From Prosopocoilus inquinatus (lineage: Eukaryota > Arthropoda > Insecta > Coleoptera > Lucanidae): a stretch of 64,000 nucleotides of DNA. Of the stretch, positions 54,670 through 64,000 are shown in pieces. The notes below the pieces were generated by a model. The model ran no database searches and was not told the DNA's origin. It worked only from the letters and a program-made list of their open reading frames with translations. Each line of letters opens with the position of its first letter. Positions within the stretch are counted from its first letter, which is position 1. Both the position numbers and the translations under genes were made by a program. Where the stretch lies: contig CM069876.1 in assembly GCA_036172665.1 (NCBI GenBank), positions 6,448,001 through 6,512,000 of the forward strand. Direction: 5' to 3'.

Positions 54670-55689
54670 ACATTTAACTAAAATATTACATAATTACAGT
54701 TTTTGCTTAGGTTTAGACTATTCTGATTTGCTTGTTCGTGCGCGCTCAGTTTGTTCAACTCATTTTTTTTATTGTTCAGACAGTGATTCAGATGTACAAC
54801 GTGCTTTAACTATGAATTAAGACGCAAAATGTAACTTCACTATGAAAGAAAAGTGTGATTTGACACTTTACTAGCAGTTCATAAGTTGCTGGATTAATTC
54901 GACACTGAGCAAGTCATCCTGATCAGTATATTTTAAGTTCTGTCTTCATGTTTGGTGAGTATTTCTCAGATGGAACAACTCCCAACGGACCGGACGAAAT
55001 ATAACGAAAGAATGGAAGCATTTGAAATCTTTTTGGCACATCGCTTACCACGAAAGTGTGAATGTAAAGTCGACCTTCTTACATACGTACTACTTATATT
55101 GCAGCAGTATTTGTAAATTTATTTCCAAAAATTAAATATTCATATTGTGCAGGTGCACTCAACGAAACGAGTAAAATTTATGTAAGATATCTTTCATTAA
55201 TAAGCGACAATTCTTGTAATTTACGAAAAACAAAAAAAATCTTCGTTTAGGCACAAAATATATTTTTGGTTCTCTTGTTTTCTTTTAGTATGATTATGTA
55301 CTGCGTGTTATTTATTAAAAATCAGTTTGGACTCGGTAGATTGTCACTAGTTGACTGTGATCTTCAGTTTATTGTCATAAGAACAGTATTTTTCATACAC
55401 AGCGAAAAATTTTACTGAGTTTTGAATTAATAATACTCTTTATTAGATGTATAACAATTACATAACAAAGAAAAACTAAATTAAAAACTTAGTAATAACA
55501 ATAATATAACGCATACATCTAAAGGGTACAGACTTTGCGTTACCGGTTTTCAGCTGTATCAGGTGGGTACAATAAGTAAGATATAAAATAGTTAACTTTT
55601 CAATATTTGTTCATTTAACAAAATTCCTGACAATTTTCTTCTGAAAGAATGTATTCAGCTGGGGTCATTTACAGTTGCAAAAGCAGGGT
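54670..55689. other. Unassigned AT-rich sequence
   Basis: No supported feature. Confidence 0.45.
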
Positions 55690-55838
55690 AGTAACTATTT
55701 AGAAACTGTAAGTAATTAAAGCTCCACAAGAGCCCGGAGTTTTTTTGTTTGAGAAACTTTGACCGATCGTGTGTGGATTTTTCTAAGCAAAACATTACAT
55801 TATAAACAAAACATAAATTAATAAAGCGTCATCGAAAT
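55690..55838 (+). repeat. Repeat X, copy 2, cut by R5
   Basis: Shares TTAAAGCTCCACAAGAGCCC, TTGTTTGAGAAACTTTGACC and AATAAAGCGTCATCGAAATG with 56668-56895 and stops exactly where R5 begins. Confidence 0.65.
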
Positions 55839-55839
55839 G

Positions 55840-56665
55840 CACAGGGTGATTCAGAATGAGTGTGCGACCCGTTAACCACAGGTGGTACTCGAGAAAACCA
55901 AACAAATAACTCTAGTCTTAGGAGGGTCTAACTTGCGTATTTTTGAGATAAAATCAAAAATCCACAATGTAAACTTGTTGGCAGTCACTGGAATAGCAGA
56001 ATGCGTTACAACACAAAAACAGACTTTCAAAAAGAAAACAAAACACGAACATTTAACCTTGAACTGAAACAGTACAACGTTTTTATTTACGACTCTCCGA
56101 GGAAAGATTGCATAATCCGAACAATGAACTTGAATTTTTTATGGTGTAAGTAGGGATAAAATATTTTTTTCAGTGGAATCGTGTTGGTATCAATCCATAG
56201 AAATTTAGTGAAATTCGTGCATTTTAAGACAACTTGTCATGGCGGAATATGCAATGAAGAATCGATTAATGTACTCTTAATGCCCACCGCAGAACTTTAG
56301 AATTTTTTTAATTGAACGTACTACAGTGTTTTACATATTTGCAGTTGCTTCATGTGCGAGATAATTAATCGAATTAAAGTGAAGAGAATCTTATGTTTAA
56401 TCAAACATTACAAATGAAAAATTGAGTTTATCAAGACTCCATTAACACGGTTGAGGAAATTGCGTTTTTTGCTGGAGCAAAAGATATCAAAACAATGCAA
56501 ATCAGTGCCCGGCGTACGTGATTCATTAAGCCGACATTCACCAGAACTTTCGAACGCTCTTGGGTGATAGCATACTTGGCACGCAGACTTGCTCGTCCAA
56601 AGAAGAACAGAAAGCTTGCGCTTCAAATACGCTAGTCAAAACGTGCATCCAGGGGTAATTGAAGA
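55840..56665. repeat. Repeat R5, copy 2
   Basis: Direct relative of 26657-27500, from CAGGGTGATTCAGAATGAGT to ACGTGCATCCAGGGGTAATT. Placed between two copies of repeat X. The terminal frame seen in copy 1 is interrupted here. Confidence 0.7.
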
Positions 56666-56667
56666 TG

Positions 56668-56895
56668 TCATCAAATAAGTTTCACATATTAAAACTGTAA
56701 GTTCTTCATGACTCAAGAAAATTAATTCTGCATATCTTAATTTTCTTGGTGAAAAATGTAAGAAATTAAAGCTCCACAAGAGCCCGTAGTCTTTTTGTTT
56801 GAGAAACTCTGACCGATCATGTGTGGATTTTTCTAAGCAAAACATTACATTATAAACAAAACATAAAGCAATAAAGCGTCATCGAAATGAAGGGC
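56668..56895 (+). repeat. Repeat X, copy 3
   Basis: The longest X copy: GTCATCAAATAAGTTTCACA through ATAAAGCGTCATCGAAATGA. The tip CAGGGT present at 62671 is missing. Confidence 0.65.
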
Positions 56896-56899
56896 ACTG

Positions 56900-57829
56900 G
56901 GTCAATAAAATCTTCGCTCAACAATTCCATATCAAAAGAAAATAAACATCCATCACGTCTGTGGTATTACTTGCTGGATCAATTAAGTTAATTTTCTGCT
57001 GACAAAATTGTAACAATAAGTAAAAGTTAGGAAATAAAAACATTTAAGGTAACATTCAAAAAATTATCGTAAACAGCGCACGTGGGTATTCATCGTCCCT
57101 TCATTTATGGTTTGATTATTTTGTTTTGCTTACACTGTACAAATAAATGACATCGAGGATATCTGACAAAGAACCTATCTTTTACTTAAATTATTGTCGA
57201 ATGCTTGTTCATTTTACGTATTTATTTATTTATTTAGTTTTGTCGTTATTGAGGACTCTTTGGTTATTCAATAAAGAATAAAGTTTATATTTATGTGATT
57301 CATACTAAGATCTAATTATTATCGATTATCTAATAAAACAAATTTATTTCTATAATCAGTGAGAGTAGAGTTAAAATGGTCTTCTTTAATCAAATTGCAC
57401 ACGTGGGCAACCACCGGGACACTATGAATTTGATATTGTGTTTACACAAAACATCACAGCTTTTAAAAATGCGATCAAGCACTTGACTTTGACTTTTGCT
57501 GGAATTTTATTTTATGTCTTTACGCATGATCGACCAGAAGTTCTCAAACAAATGTACCAACGCTCCTTTAGTAGGTCATTTTTTTTTTATTTTTGAGTTA
57601 GATCTTTGATAATTGCGGCATTAATTATCTTACATGACGAGGAACTTGCAGTATTAATATGTGAAACTAATTTGATTACACCCGGTATATAAGCTGGGTT
57701 TCCCATGTAGTTGACTTGACCTTGACCTTTGCTGGAGTTTTATTTTATGATGTCTTTACGCACGATCGACCAGAAGTTTTTGGGTTTTTTTTCCTTTCCC
57801 GATTTATACATAACACACATAGTTTATTA
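56900..57829. other. Unassigned sequence with one internal duplication
   Basis: No gene. Contains the pair of about 65-bp direct repeats listed separately. Confidence 0.45.
57478..57785 (+). repeat. Pair of 65-bp direct repeats
   Basis: 57478-57545 and 57712-57785 share TTTTGCTGGAATTTTATTTT-like and GATCGACCAGAAGTT words, about 235 bp apart. May be a local duplication or the ends of a small element. Confidence 0.6.
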
Positions 57830-58213
57830 ATTTTTAGGTATCAAATAACAGGGAATTATATTCTGATTTATTCGTTAGAATAAGAAGTTTTTTCGGGGTC
57901 TTTGGACTATTTATTTTCGCATTTCCGTGTTGTTTGGTTAGCTCTTATTTTCTGACAGTTAATTTTAGATGTTCACATAATTTTTTTTTCTCACATATTA
58001 ATTTATATTTACTTACATTTATAGGTATATATCTTTTAGGATGATTAGATTTTTGTTAGGTTTAACATTTTTATGATTTTGTCAGTGTGATTAGGTTTTT
58101 TAAGACATTTTTTAGTGCTTTTAAGTTGGTAGCGTACTGAAGATGGCAGCTTAGCTGCCGAAATACGTATCTACGGATATAAAAATTATTGTGGGCGGAG
58201 GTTAATTTCAAAT
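57830..58213 (+). mobile_element. PLE-2 terminal repeat, uninterrupted copy
   Basis: About 385 bp from TTTTTAGGTATCAAATAACA to GTGGGCGGAGGTTAATTTC, carrying an intact hammerhead near its 3' end. It is the continuous form of the sequence split by E1 (19909) and E2 (39390). It is truncated on the right against a non-LTR fragment. Confidence 0.72.
58133..58175 (+). ncRNA. Hammerhead ribozyme, PLE-2, intact copy
   Basis: Stem I CGTA 58133-58136 with TACG 58172-58175; core CTGAAGA 58137-58143; stem II GGCAGC 58145-58150 with GCTGCC 58154-58159, loop TTA; core GAAA 58160-58163; palindromic stem III ATACGTAT 58163-58170; predicted cleavage after C58171 (AUC). All core positions fit. Three other PLE-2 copies in the window show damage. 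Confidence 0.8.
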
Positions 58214-58600
58214 ACGTGATTTATATTATTATCAGCAAACCTTAACCAATTATTTTGTAAAACCTGGAGATGGTTCTTTAAACTTTCAGTCAGAAATTTA
58301 TAATAAATGACACTGCAATAATCCAAGTTACTAAGGATTAGAGAGTTTACTAAGTTCCACTTTGTCTTCGCGCGCAACGAATGATTTCTTAAGTAATCTG
58401 ACATCCAAGCCACTAGCTTCTCCTCTAGGCAGCAGTACATTAATTTGGAAATTAGCAATTTATGATTTATTACGTCAAAAGCAGTACTGAAGTCAATTAA
58501 TACTAAAACAGTGACGAATCCTTCATCGTTTGCTTTTGAGAGATCATTGCAAATTTTATTCAGATAATCAATGTGGGCATCACCAACAAGAACTTAAGTG
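58214..58600 (-). pseudogene. Non-LTR reverse transcriptase fragment with internal deletion
   Basis: From about 58600 the minus strand reads VGDAHIDYLNKICNDLSKAN, VLVLIDFSTAFDVINHKLLI (motif A), LVAWMSDYLRNHSL, then jumps to LVNSLILSNLDYCSVIYYKF and LQVLQNNWLRF. The part with PQG and YADD is missing between SLRAKTKWN and LVNSL, so a deletion joined the palm to the C-terminal part in frame. Jockey/CR1-type. Confidence 0.8.
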
Positions 58601-58649
58601 CAATCGTACATATGCTAAGGTTTCTTCAGTACAGGTTAAATTTGATATA

Positions 58650-60536
58650 CCGGGTGTCTCAGAATGGGCGGCCACCGGGGGTATATAGCTCATCGTAATA
58701 CCTACAGCTTCAGGAGAAAAAAAAATTATAGTAAATGTGACCAAGAGAAATTCAAAGAAAGTATTTTATATATCTGAGTTAGACGCAAGGTGGCGCCATA
58801 AATAGGCTCAAGAATAAAAATTTATTTTACTAGCAAAAGTCTCAGAATAAGGTGCAGCTTTGGTAGCGCCGTTAGAAAACTGAATTAATTCTGCACACCT
58901 TTCATTTTAGACTTATTATCGTATGACCATTAATAAGGGTGGAGAAAACAGTTGAATTATTTACTTTAAAAAATATCATAACTTCTGTACTGTTTATCAG
59001 AAATTAACGAACTTCGGCCCGTTTGAAAGGGAATTTTATGCTGATTTAAAGTGTCTATTGAACGACTCCGACTACTTTGTTATAAAGTAGTTAGAGGTCG
59101 CTATTTGCAAAAGTGATAGTTTTTGTCAGTTTCCCAAAAATATTTAAATGGAAAGGGGTATTTCTTTTAAAATGATTACAAAGAATTTAATCAGGAGAAC
59201 ATTTTGGTGAAAATCCGAAATTGATAACTTTTTTCGTTCTCGAGTTATTACCAAATGAGTCTTTTAACTGAAGATAAAAACGAATCTAAAAGCTCAAATA
59301 AATGCTATCGAGTGATACTTTTCATTTTGGGGTAAATAGAAAGAGGTTAATCTATTTAAATGGACTAAGTTGTTTTTGAGGGCCTAATATTTAAATAAAA
59401 GAACAATACAGCAAACAAACACATAAATGAGGAAAACACTAGCACTAAATGAAAGTAACGAACAATAAAATGTTAAATGACGGAAAGCATTTTGAACATT
59501 TATGAAACACATTGTAATCAACAATGATTGAAGGTCTGCGCCTAAAATGTTTTCAAAATACTATCCCTCTTTCATTTCGAAATAGCCATTTATCCTATCC
59601 GTAAGGATATCAATAAAAATTTCTACACAACTCTAAGCGGACATTAAAAAAAGTATTGTATAGCGGCACAGTGAAATTTTGTTGGTCACAGTGCATGATT
59701 ATTGTTCATTGCTTTTATTTAGTCTTTGAATTATTCTTGTTTCTATATTTGTTGTTACATTCTTATGTTTAAATATTCTTTATTCCAAAAAACATTTAAA
59801 TGCTTCTAAATAATGTCCTAACATTAATAAAAACTTTTATAGGTATTATTTAACCTTAGAATTAAAAGTATTACTCGATAGCATTTTTTTGAACTTTCTC
59901 CTTCCGCTAATATCATCAATTCGTAGACGTATTTGATAATAACTCGAGAACGAAAAAAGATACTCATTTCCGGTTTTCACCACAATGTTCACCATTTTAT
60001 AGGCTTTGCAACTGTTGCAAAAGAAATACACCTTTCCAGTTAATTTTTTTTTGGAAAACTGTGAGAAACTATTACTTTCGTAAATAGCGCCCTCTAGCCA
60101 CTTCATAACAAATTAGCCGTAGTCGTTGAATAGAAACTTTAAATCAGCTTAAAATTTCCTTTCAAACGAGCCGAAGTTCGTTAATTTCAAACAAAGAGTA
60201 CCGAATGATATTTTTTAAAGGAAATAATTCAACTGTTTCTTCCACCCTTATTAACGGTGATACGATAACAAGTCTAAAATGTAAGTTGTGCAGAATTAAT
60301 TGAGTTGTTTAATGACGCTATCAAAGCCGCAACTTATTTTGAGACTTTTGCTAATAAAATTGATTTTTATTGATAGCCCTATTGATTGCGCCCCCTTGCG
60401 GTCAACTCAGATACTTAAAAATATTTTCGTTGAATTTCTCTTGGTCACTTTAACTATAATTTTTTTTCTCTCCCGAAGCTGTAGGTATTACGGTTAACTA
60501 TATATTGTCGGTCGCTGTCCATCTTGAGACACCCGG
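58650..60536. mobile_element. Foldback E3, E2 family
   Basis: Tips CCGGGTGTCTCAGAATGGGC and CATCTTGAGACACCCGG, TA on both sides (58648-58649 and 60537-60538). Arms of 500 bp or more pair across AATAAGGGTGGAGAAAACAG and its inverse. The centre (about 59500-59700) is homologous to E2's centre but inverted relative to it. Minus frame 59846-60106 repeats the short E2 frame (YKMVNIVVKTGNEYLFSFSS) and has no recognised domain. Confidence 0.85.
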
Positions 60537-60539
60537 TAT

Positions 60540-61420
60540 AGGAAGAAGGTACTCTGTAGAAGACACACAAACCAACTTTTCGTTTTTGAATATTTATTAC
60601 TATCCAGGCTTGCTCTATACCATTGCTTTGAGGAACCTCGGTGTTGATAGATTTCCGTTTAATCTGGTTATGAATATACCAACAGACACCTTGATCGTGT
60701 GATAATCGATCTGCTCTAAGGGTACGAATATTCCAAAGATGCCTCGCTGTTCACCCTCGATGTTTAGGTCGCGCTCGAGACCGCGACATCACCTCGATGT
60801 AAAACAAACGTACAATTTGAAATGGAATCATGCAAATGGGTCTTCAGATCAGTCTTTCCTCTTCGTTCCTCACTTGAGATTTTCATAGCTGCATTACACG
60901 ATGTATACTCATTTATTTTAATATTATATATTTCTTTCACTATAATATAATGAAATTGGATTGAATCTCCTAACCACAAAAAGTTTTTTAATCTTCAGTA
61001 GATGACTTCTTAATTCACAAGAGAAGTGCTACAATACAAGTCATTTCATTTCATTCTCGCCAAGTCGGTAATTCCCGACTGTTGTTTGGGAATGGAAGAA
61101 TCGGCAAATTTCCCGAATTATAATCGAATTTCCCCGAATTATAATCTCCGGGACAGAGACCTGCAAACTAAACCTGATGTTTTCTTAGTTCTAACTTAAA
61201 ATGAATTTATTCGCCACTTTTTTGAATAAACATTTATTCACCGAAAATAATTAAAATGAAGATATCACTATTTGACTCCAGGAAAATGAAAAATTCCACC
61301 CATTAACTTCCATATTAGTTAAATTATAAAATAATTAATCAGCATTTTATTTTTATTTTATGTTTGGTTTTAATGTCTCCTTCATACAGCTTCCTTAATT
61401 TTAATAATTAATCTTTCGAC
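60540..61420. other. Unassigned sequence
   Basis: No gene supported. A short duplication of the CGAATTATAATC word lies near 61115-61145. Confidence 0.45.
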
Positions 61421-61424
61421 TATT

Positions 61425-61690
61425 CTTTTTTTCTACTGTGGTGTTTGCCCAACGGAGTCCTAAATCATGGACTTGTCAGGACTTCAGGAGCGAGAGAGTA
61501 AATTGTTCCATGGCTTTGTTACTTTCAAATCGCCTCGCCATTCAAGGGGAAGTAGTGTCGAATTTTCTTCCCAACACTGAAGGGTATCTGAAGTGAATAC
61601 CGATCACCCCCGAGAAATATCTCGAGCGGATGCGAACCTACGACCTTACGATTGCAAGGCCTGTTCCTTACCACTTGGACCGTCCAGCGT
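61425..61690 (-). mobile_element. tRNA-derived SINE
   Basis: On the minus strand the head reads GGTCCAAGTGGTAAGGAA (A-box-like) and GTAGGTTCGCATCCGC (B-box-like), spaced as in a tRNA, followed by an about 170-bp unrelated body and an A-rich end (CAGTAGAAAAAAAGAA). It would be transcribed by RNA polymerase III and mobilised by a non-LTR element's RT. The tRNA part does not fold cleanly, and no CCA or target duplication was fixed. Confidence 0.65.
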
Positions 61691-61699
61691 CATACGTAA

Positions 61700-62665
61700 A
61701 TTAATTGTACGATACGACTATTTAATGTTGTTTATGCAGAATTTTTTAACCAGTGAGGAGCAACTAATCAGAAGATGTATTTAGTTCACAAAATTTTAAA
61801 CAAGTGCACGACATACACGCTTAAATATACAAATTGATTACTGATAAAATTATGTTGTTTTAGTTTAGTTTAGTCTGTAAGGTTTCATTAAAAAAAAACG
61901 TATAAAAGAAGATAGCACTAAATCTCTTTTTATAGTAAAACAAGTCGCTCCCACAATTTAGATATGCGGAACAGTGAAGGTAGAAAGCAATCGTTGCTTG
62001 CTGTCTTGGGCCAATCTTCAGCGATGAAATTAAAATGTGCCATTGCGAGGCTCTCGATCAGATATCGACGTAAAAAATATCTCCTCCAATGATTTACTTG
62101 CTCGTGAAATACTGGCATTAATTTACAAAATTTATAAATAATGACAAAGCAGTTTTCAGCGCGCGCTTTAAATTTTCTCACGTAGCCGTTGTAATTAACA
62201 CAAAACGGGAAGTAATTGAATTACATAATTCGTTCTTTGGAGTCTTTTTCGTTTCTATACACGCTAAACATCTCAAAATAACATTCTAGAAGAATTGGTA
62301 GTAACCTTGTTGGTCATGTAAAGTTACATAACTGGCTATAGTATTAGAAAAAAAAAAAACGTTTTAATGCGATTAAGGTGGCGCTGGAAACAAATGGCTG
62401 ATCTTGTAGGAAAAAGAGCTTAAATTCCACTAACACGAGTTATTTATAATATATGTACATATAAAAAATTTGAAAAACTTATTAAAAGGGAAAAGAATTC
62501 GGGCCACTTGTTCTGCGATTAGTACGAAAACTTAGTACTCGGACTGTATTGGTTTCGTCCACAATAATTTCTACGAAGAAAGTTATGGCAGGAGTAAATA
62601 GTACATTCGGCGTAAAAAACACCTGACACTAAGCGACCTGAATTCTTTTTCCTGTTTATTAATAC
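61700..62665. other. Unassigned AT-rich sequence
   Basis: No supported feature. Confidence 0.45.
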
Positions 62666-62670
62666 ATATA

Positions 62671-62797
62671 CAGGGTGTCATCAAATAAGTTTCACATATT
62701 AAAACTGTAAGTTCTTCATGACTTAAGAAAACGAATTCTGCATATCTTAATTTTTTTGGTGAAAAATGAAATAAATTAAAGCCCCACAAGCAGGGTT
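62671..62797 (+). repeat. Repeat X, copy 4, with intact left tip
   Basis: Begins after TA with CAGGGTGTCATCAAATAAGT, giving the family's tip, and ends at CCCCACAAGCAGGGTT, where similarity to the other copies stops. Confidence 0.65.
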
Positions 62798-63214
62798 GCC
62801 ACAACTAGTAAAAATAATGTAATGAAAATGACTGCCAAATTGTAATGAAATGTAACGAAAAAAGAAATTAGAATAATTACGGTATTTGCTTCAGTAGTAC
62901 CCTAATTCTCAATTTTAAGCTAAAGTGGAGCACATATATTCGCGGTTACAGCGGTGGCGGCAGTAACGGCAGAGGACTTTTAATAAGAAAATCAGACTCG
63001 ATTCCTCAGAAGCTATGTCAAAAGTACAATATTGCTGGCACCTTATGATTGGATATTTACTAATCCATCGCAGAATAAAAGACCAGAATGATTACTTTAA
63101 TCGCAAAATGTATGATGAATAAAAATACGCTTTGATGTTTTTCCAATGAGTGCGCTTAGCTCATTGATGAATAAAAGAACACGCCTGTAGTAGATAAAGA
63201 GAGCTTCATTCAGC

Positions 63215-63525
63215 AAAATGAGGATAAATTTAAAGGTCTAGGTAGATTTGATAAGAAGTGTAAAATTATCTTATCAGAAAACTCAATTCCTGTAAGTAAG
63301 CCAGCTAGACGTGTTCCGCTAGTTTTAAGAAACAAATTATATGATAAATTACAAGACCTAGAAAAAAAGGGGTGTAATTGAAAAAGTCAAGGAAGCGTCA
63401 CAATGGGTAAATAACTTAGTAATTGTTGAAAAGGCTGATGGTTCGTTACGTTTATGCATGGACCCTCAGGACCTGAATAAATGTATTTAAAGAGAGTTTT
63501 TTGAGATGAAATTATGGCGATTAGA
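63215..63525 (+). pseudogene. Ty3/gypsy reverse transcriptase fragment
   Basis: Plus-strand reading: FKGLGRFDKKCKIILSENSI, then PVSKPARRVPLVLRNKLYDK, LQDLEKKG, a frameshift near 63370 (extra base at the GGGG run), IEKVKEASQWVNNLVIVEKA, then DGSLRLCMDPQDLNKCI and a stop. This is the start of the Ty3/gypsy RT domain (P--xPRRVPxxLRxKLxxEL, then WVNSxVxVxKxxGxxRxCxDPxxLN). The rest of pol and the LTRs are not present. Confidence 0.85.
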
Positions 63526-63529
63526 ACGG

Positions 63530-63812
63530 ATTGAATAAGTAGAAGGGTGTGTTTGTTATCCTGCATTAGGATTCTCATGTATTCGGGTCTTGTTCTAACA
63601 TCATACATTAACATGAGATGAAGATACTGTGAGTGTGCACTAGTGTAGTACACAGGTGTAGGATAACGAACAGATCTGGAGTTAAGGAAAGGGGGTGATT
63701 CATTAATGGGAGTAGGGCAGCATTTTGTGTATGTGCTCCGCTTTATTCAAATGGGAGAAGGAAATAAAAATAGATCACATTTCAGCTCATCTTATAATTT
63801 TATTACACATGT
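63530..63812. other. Unassigned sequence
   Basis: No supported feature before the terminal tandem array. Confidence 0.4.
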
Positions 63813-64000
63813 CAAACAAAAATAAATACTTATTTTTATAATAAGTACTATAATGCTATAACTACATACAAAATAAATAATTCTCAAATTCAAACAAAAA
63901 TAAATACTTATTTTTACAATAAATACTATAATGCTATAACTACATACAAAATAAATAATTCTCAAATTCAAACAAAAATAAATACTTATTTTTATAATAA
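63813..64000 (+). repeat. 78-bp tandem repeat running off the right edge
   Basis: Unit starts at 63813, 63891 and 63969, each with CAAACAAAAATAAATACTTA, then a TATAATGCTATAACTACATA block and AAATAAATAATTCTCAAATT. Units differ by only a few bases, so the array is young or homogenised. Its full length is unknown. Confidence 0.85.

Noticed and set aside
61600..61690. Genuine tRNA gene
   Set aside because: A- and B-box words exist, but the cloverleaf stems are poor and the sequence continues into an A-tailed body, so a SINE fits better.
63387..63653. Minus-strand frame of 88 residues
   Set aside because: Antisense shadow of the Ty3/gypsy RT fragment and following non-coding DNA.

Overview
The window looks like AT-rich intergenic DNA from an arthropod nuclear genome, most likely an insect. 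The reasons are the mix of element families (DD41D and DD34D mariners, Tc1, BEL/Pao, Jockey/CR1-like non-LTR elements, Penelope-like elements, foldback elements and a tRNA-headed SINE), the low GC content, and a captured fragment of an animal farnesyl-diphosphate-synthase gene. I see no intact host gene. Nearly every readable frame belongs to a transposable element, and most are broken by stops, frameshifts, deletions or nested insertions. The one clearly uninterrupted catalytic gene is a DD41D mariner transposase at 4721-5803.

Layout. 1-1713: the 3' part of a non-LTR element on the minus strand that runs off the left edge. 4324-6255: complete DD41D mariner with about 340-bp terminal inverted repeats (TIRs). 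6849-7346: short Penelope-like (PLE) unit with two opposed hammerhead ribozymes. 7.6-11.05 kb: MITEs and an unclassified 1.3-kb repeat. 11110-13674: two dead DD34D mariners 26 bp apart. 13.8-16.25 kb: a non-LTR element with an intact reverse transcriptase. 17580-20109: a PLE repeat pair split by a Tc1/mariner-type foldback. 20184-25530: three foldbacks in a row, the last with 9-bp target duplications and tandem repeats inside its arms, as in Drosophila FB. 26.66-30.06 kb: repeats. 30369-32451: the best-preserved PLE (RT plus GIY-YIG, a hammerhead at each end, 12-bp target duplication). 33.84-34.48 kb: an unexplained GC-rich island. 34.6-40.4 kb: repeats, an RT scrap, a long hairpin and a second split PLE repeat. 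41274-44622: a foldback carrying an intronless FPPS-like piece. 45938-52318: a BEL/Pao element with deleted pol, one LTR hit by a Tc1 element and the other by a second DD41D mariner. 53325-54665: a copy of the foldback without FPPS. 55.7-60.5 kb: repeats, a PLE repeat with an intact hammerhead, an RT fragment and a third large foldback. 61.4-61.7 kb: SINE. 63.2-63.5 kb: Ty3/gypsy RT fragment. 63813-64000: a 78-bp tandem repeat running off the right edge.

There are no operons or pathways to reconstruct. The most notable content is (i) three distinct PLE families whose terminal repeats encode minimal type-I hammerhead ribozymes that can be folded base by base, some intact and some with core mutations; (ii) host-gene capture (FPPS) inside a foldback element, with an uncaptured sister copy about 9 kb away for comparison; and (iii) two different TA-target elements sitting at the same dinucleotide of two copies of one PLE repeat.

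All calls rest on reading the sequence and on recall of family motifs. No database search was possible.
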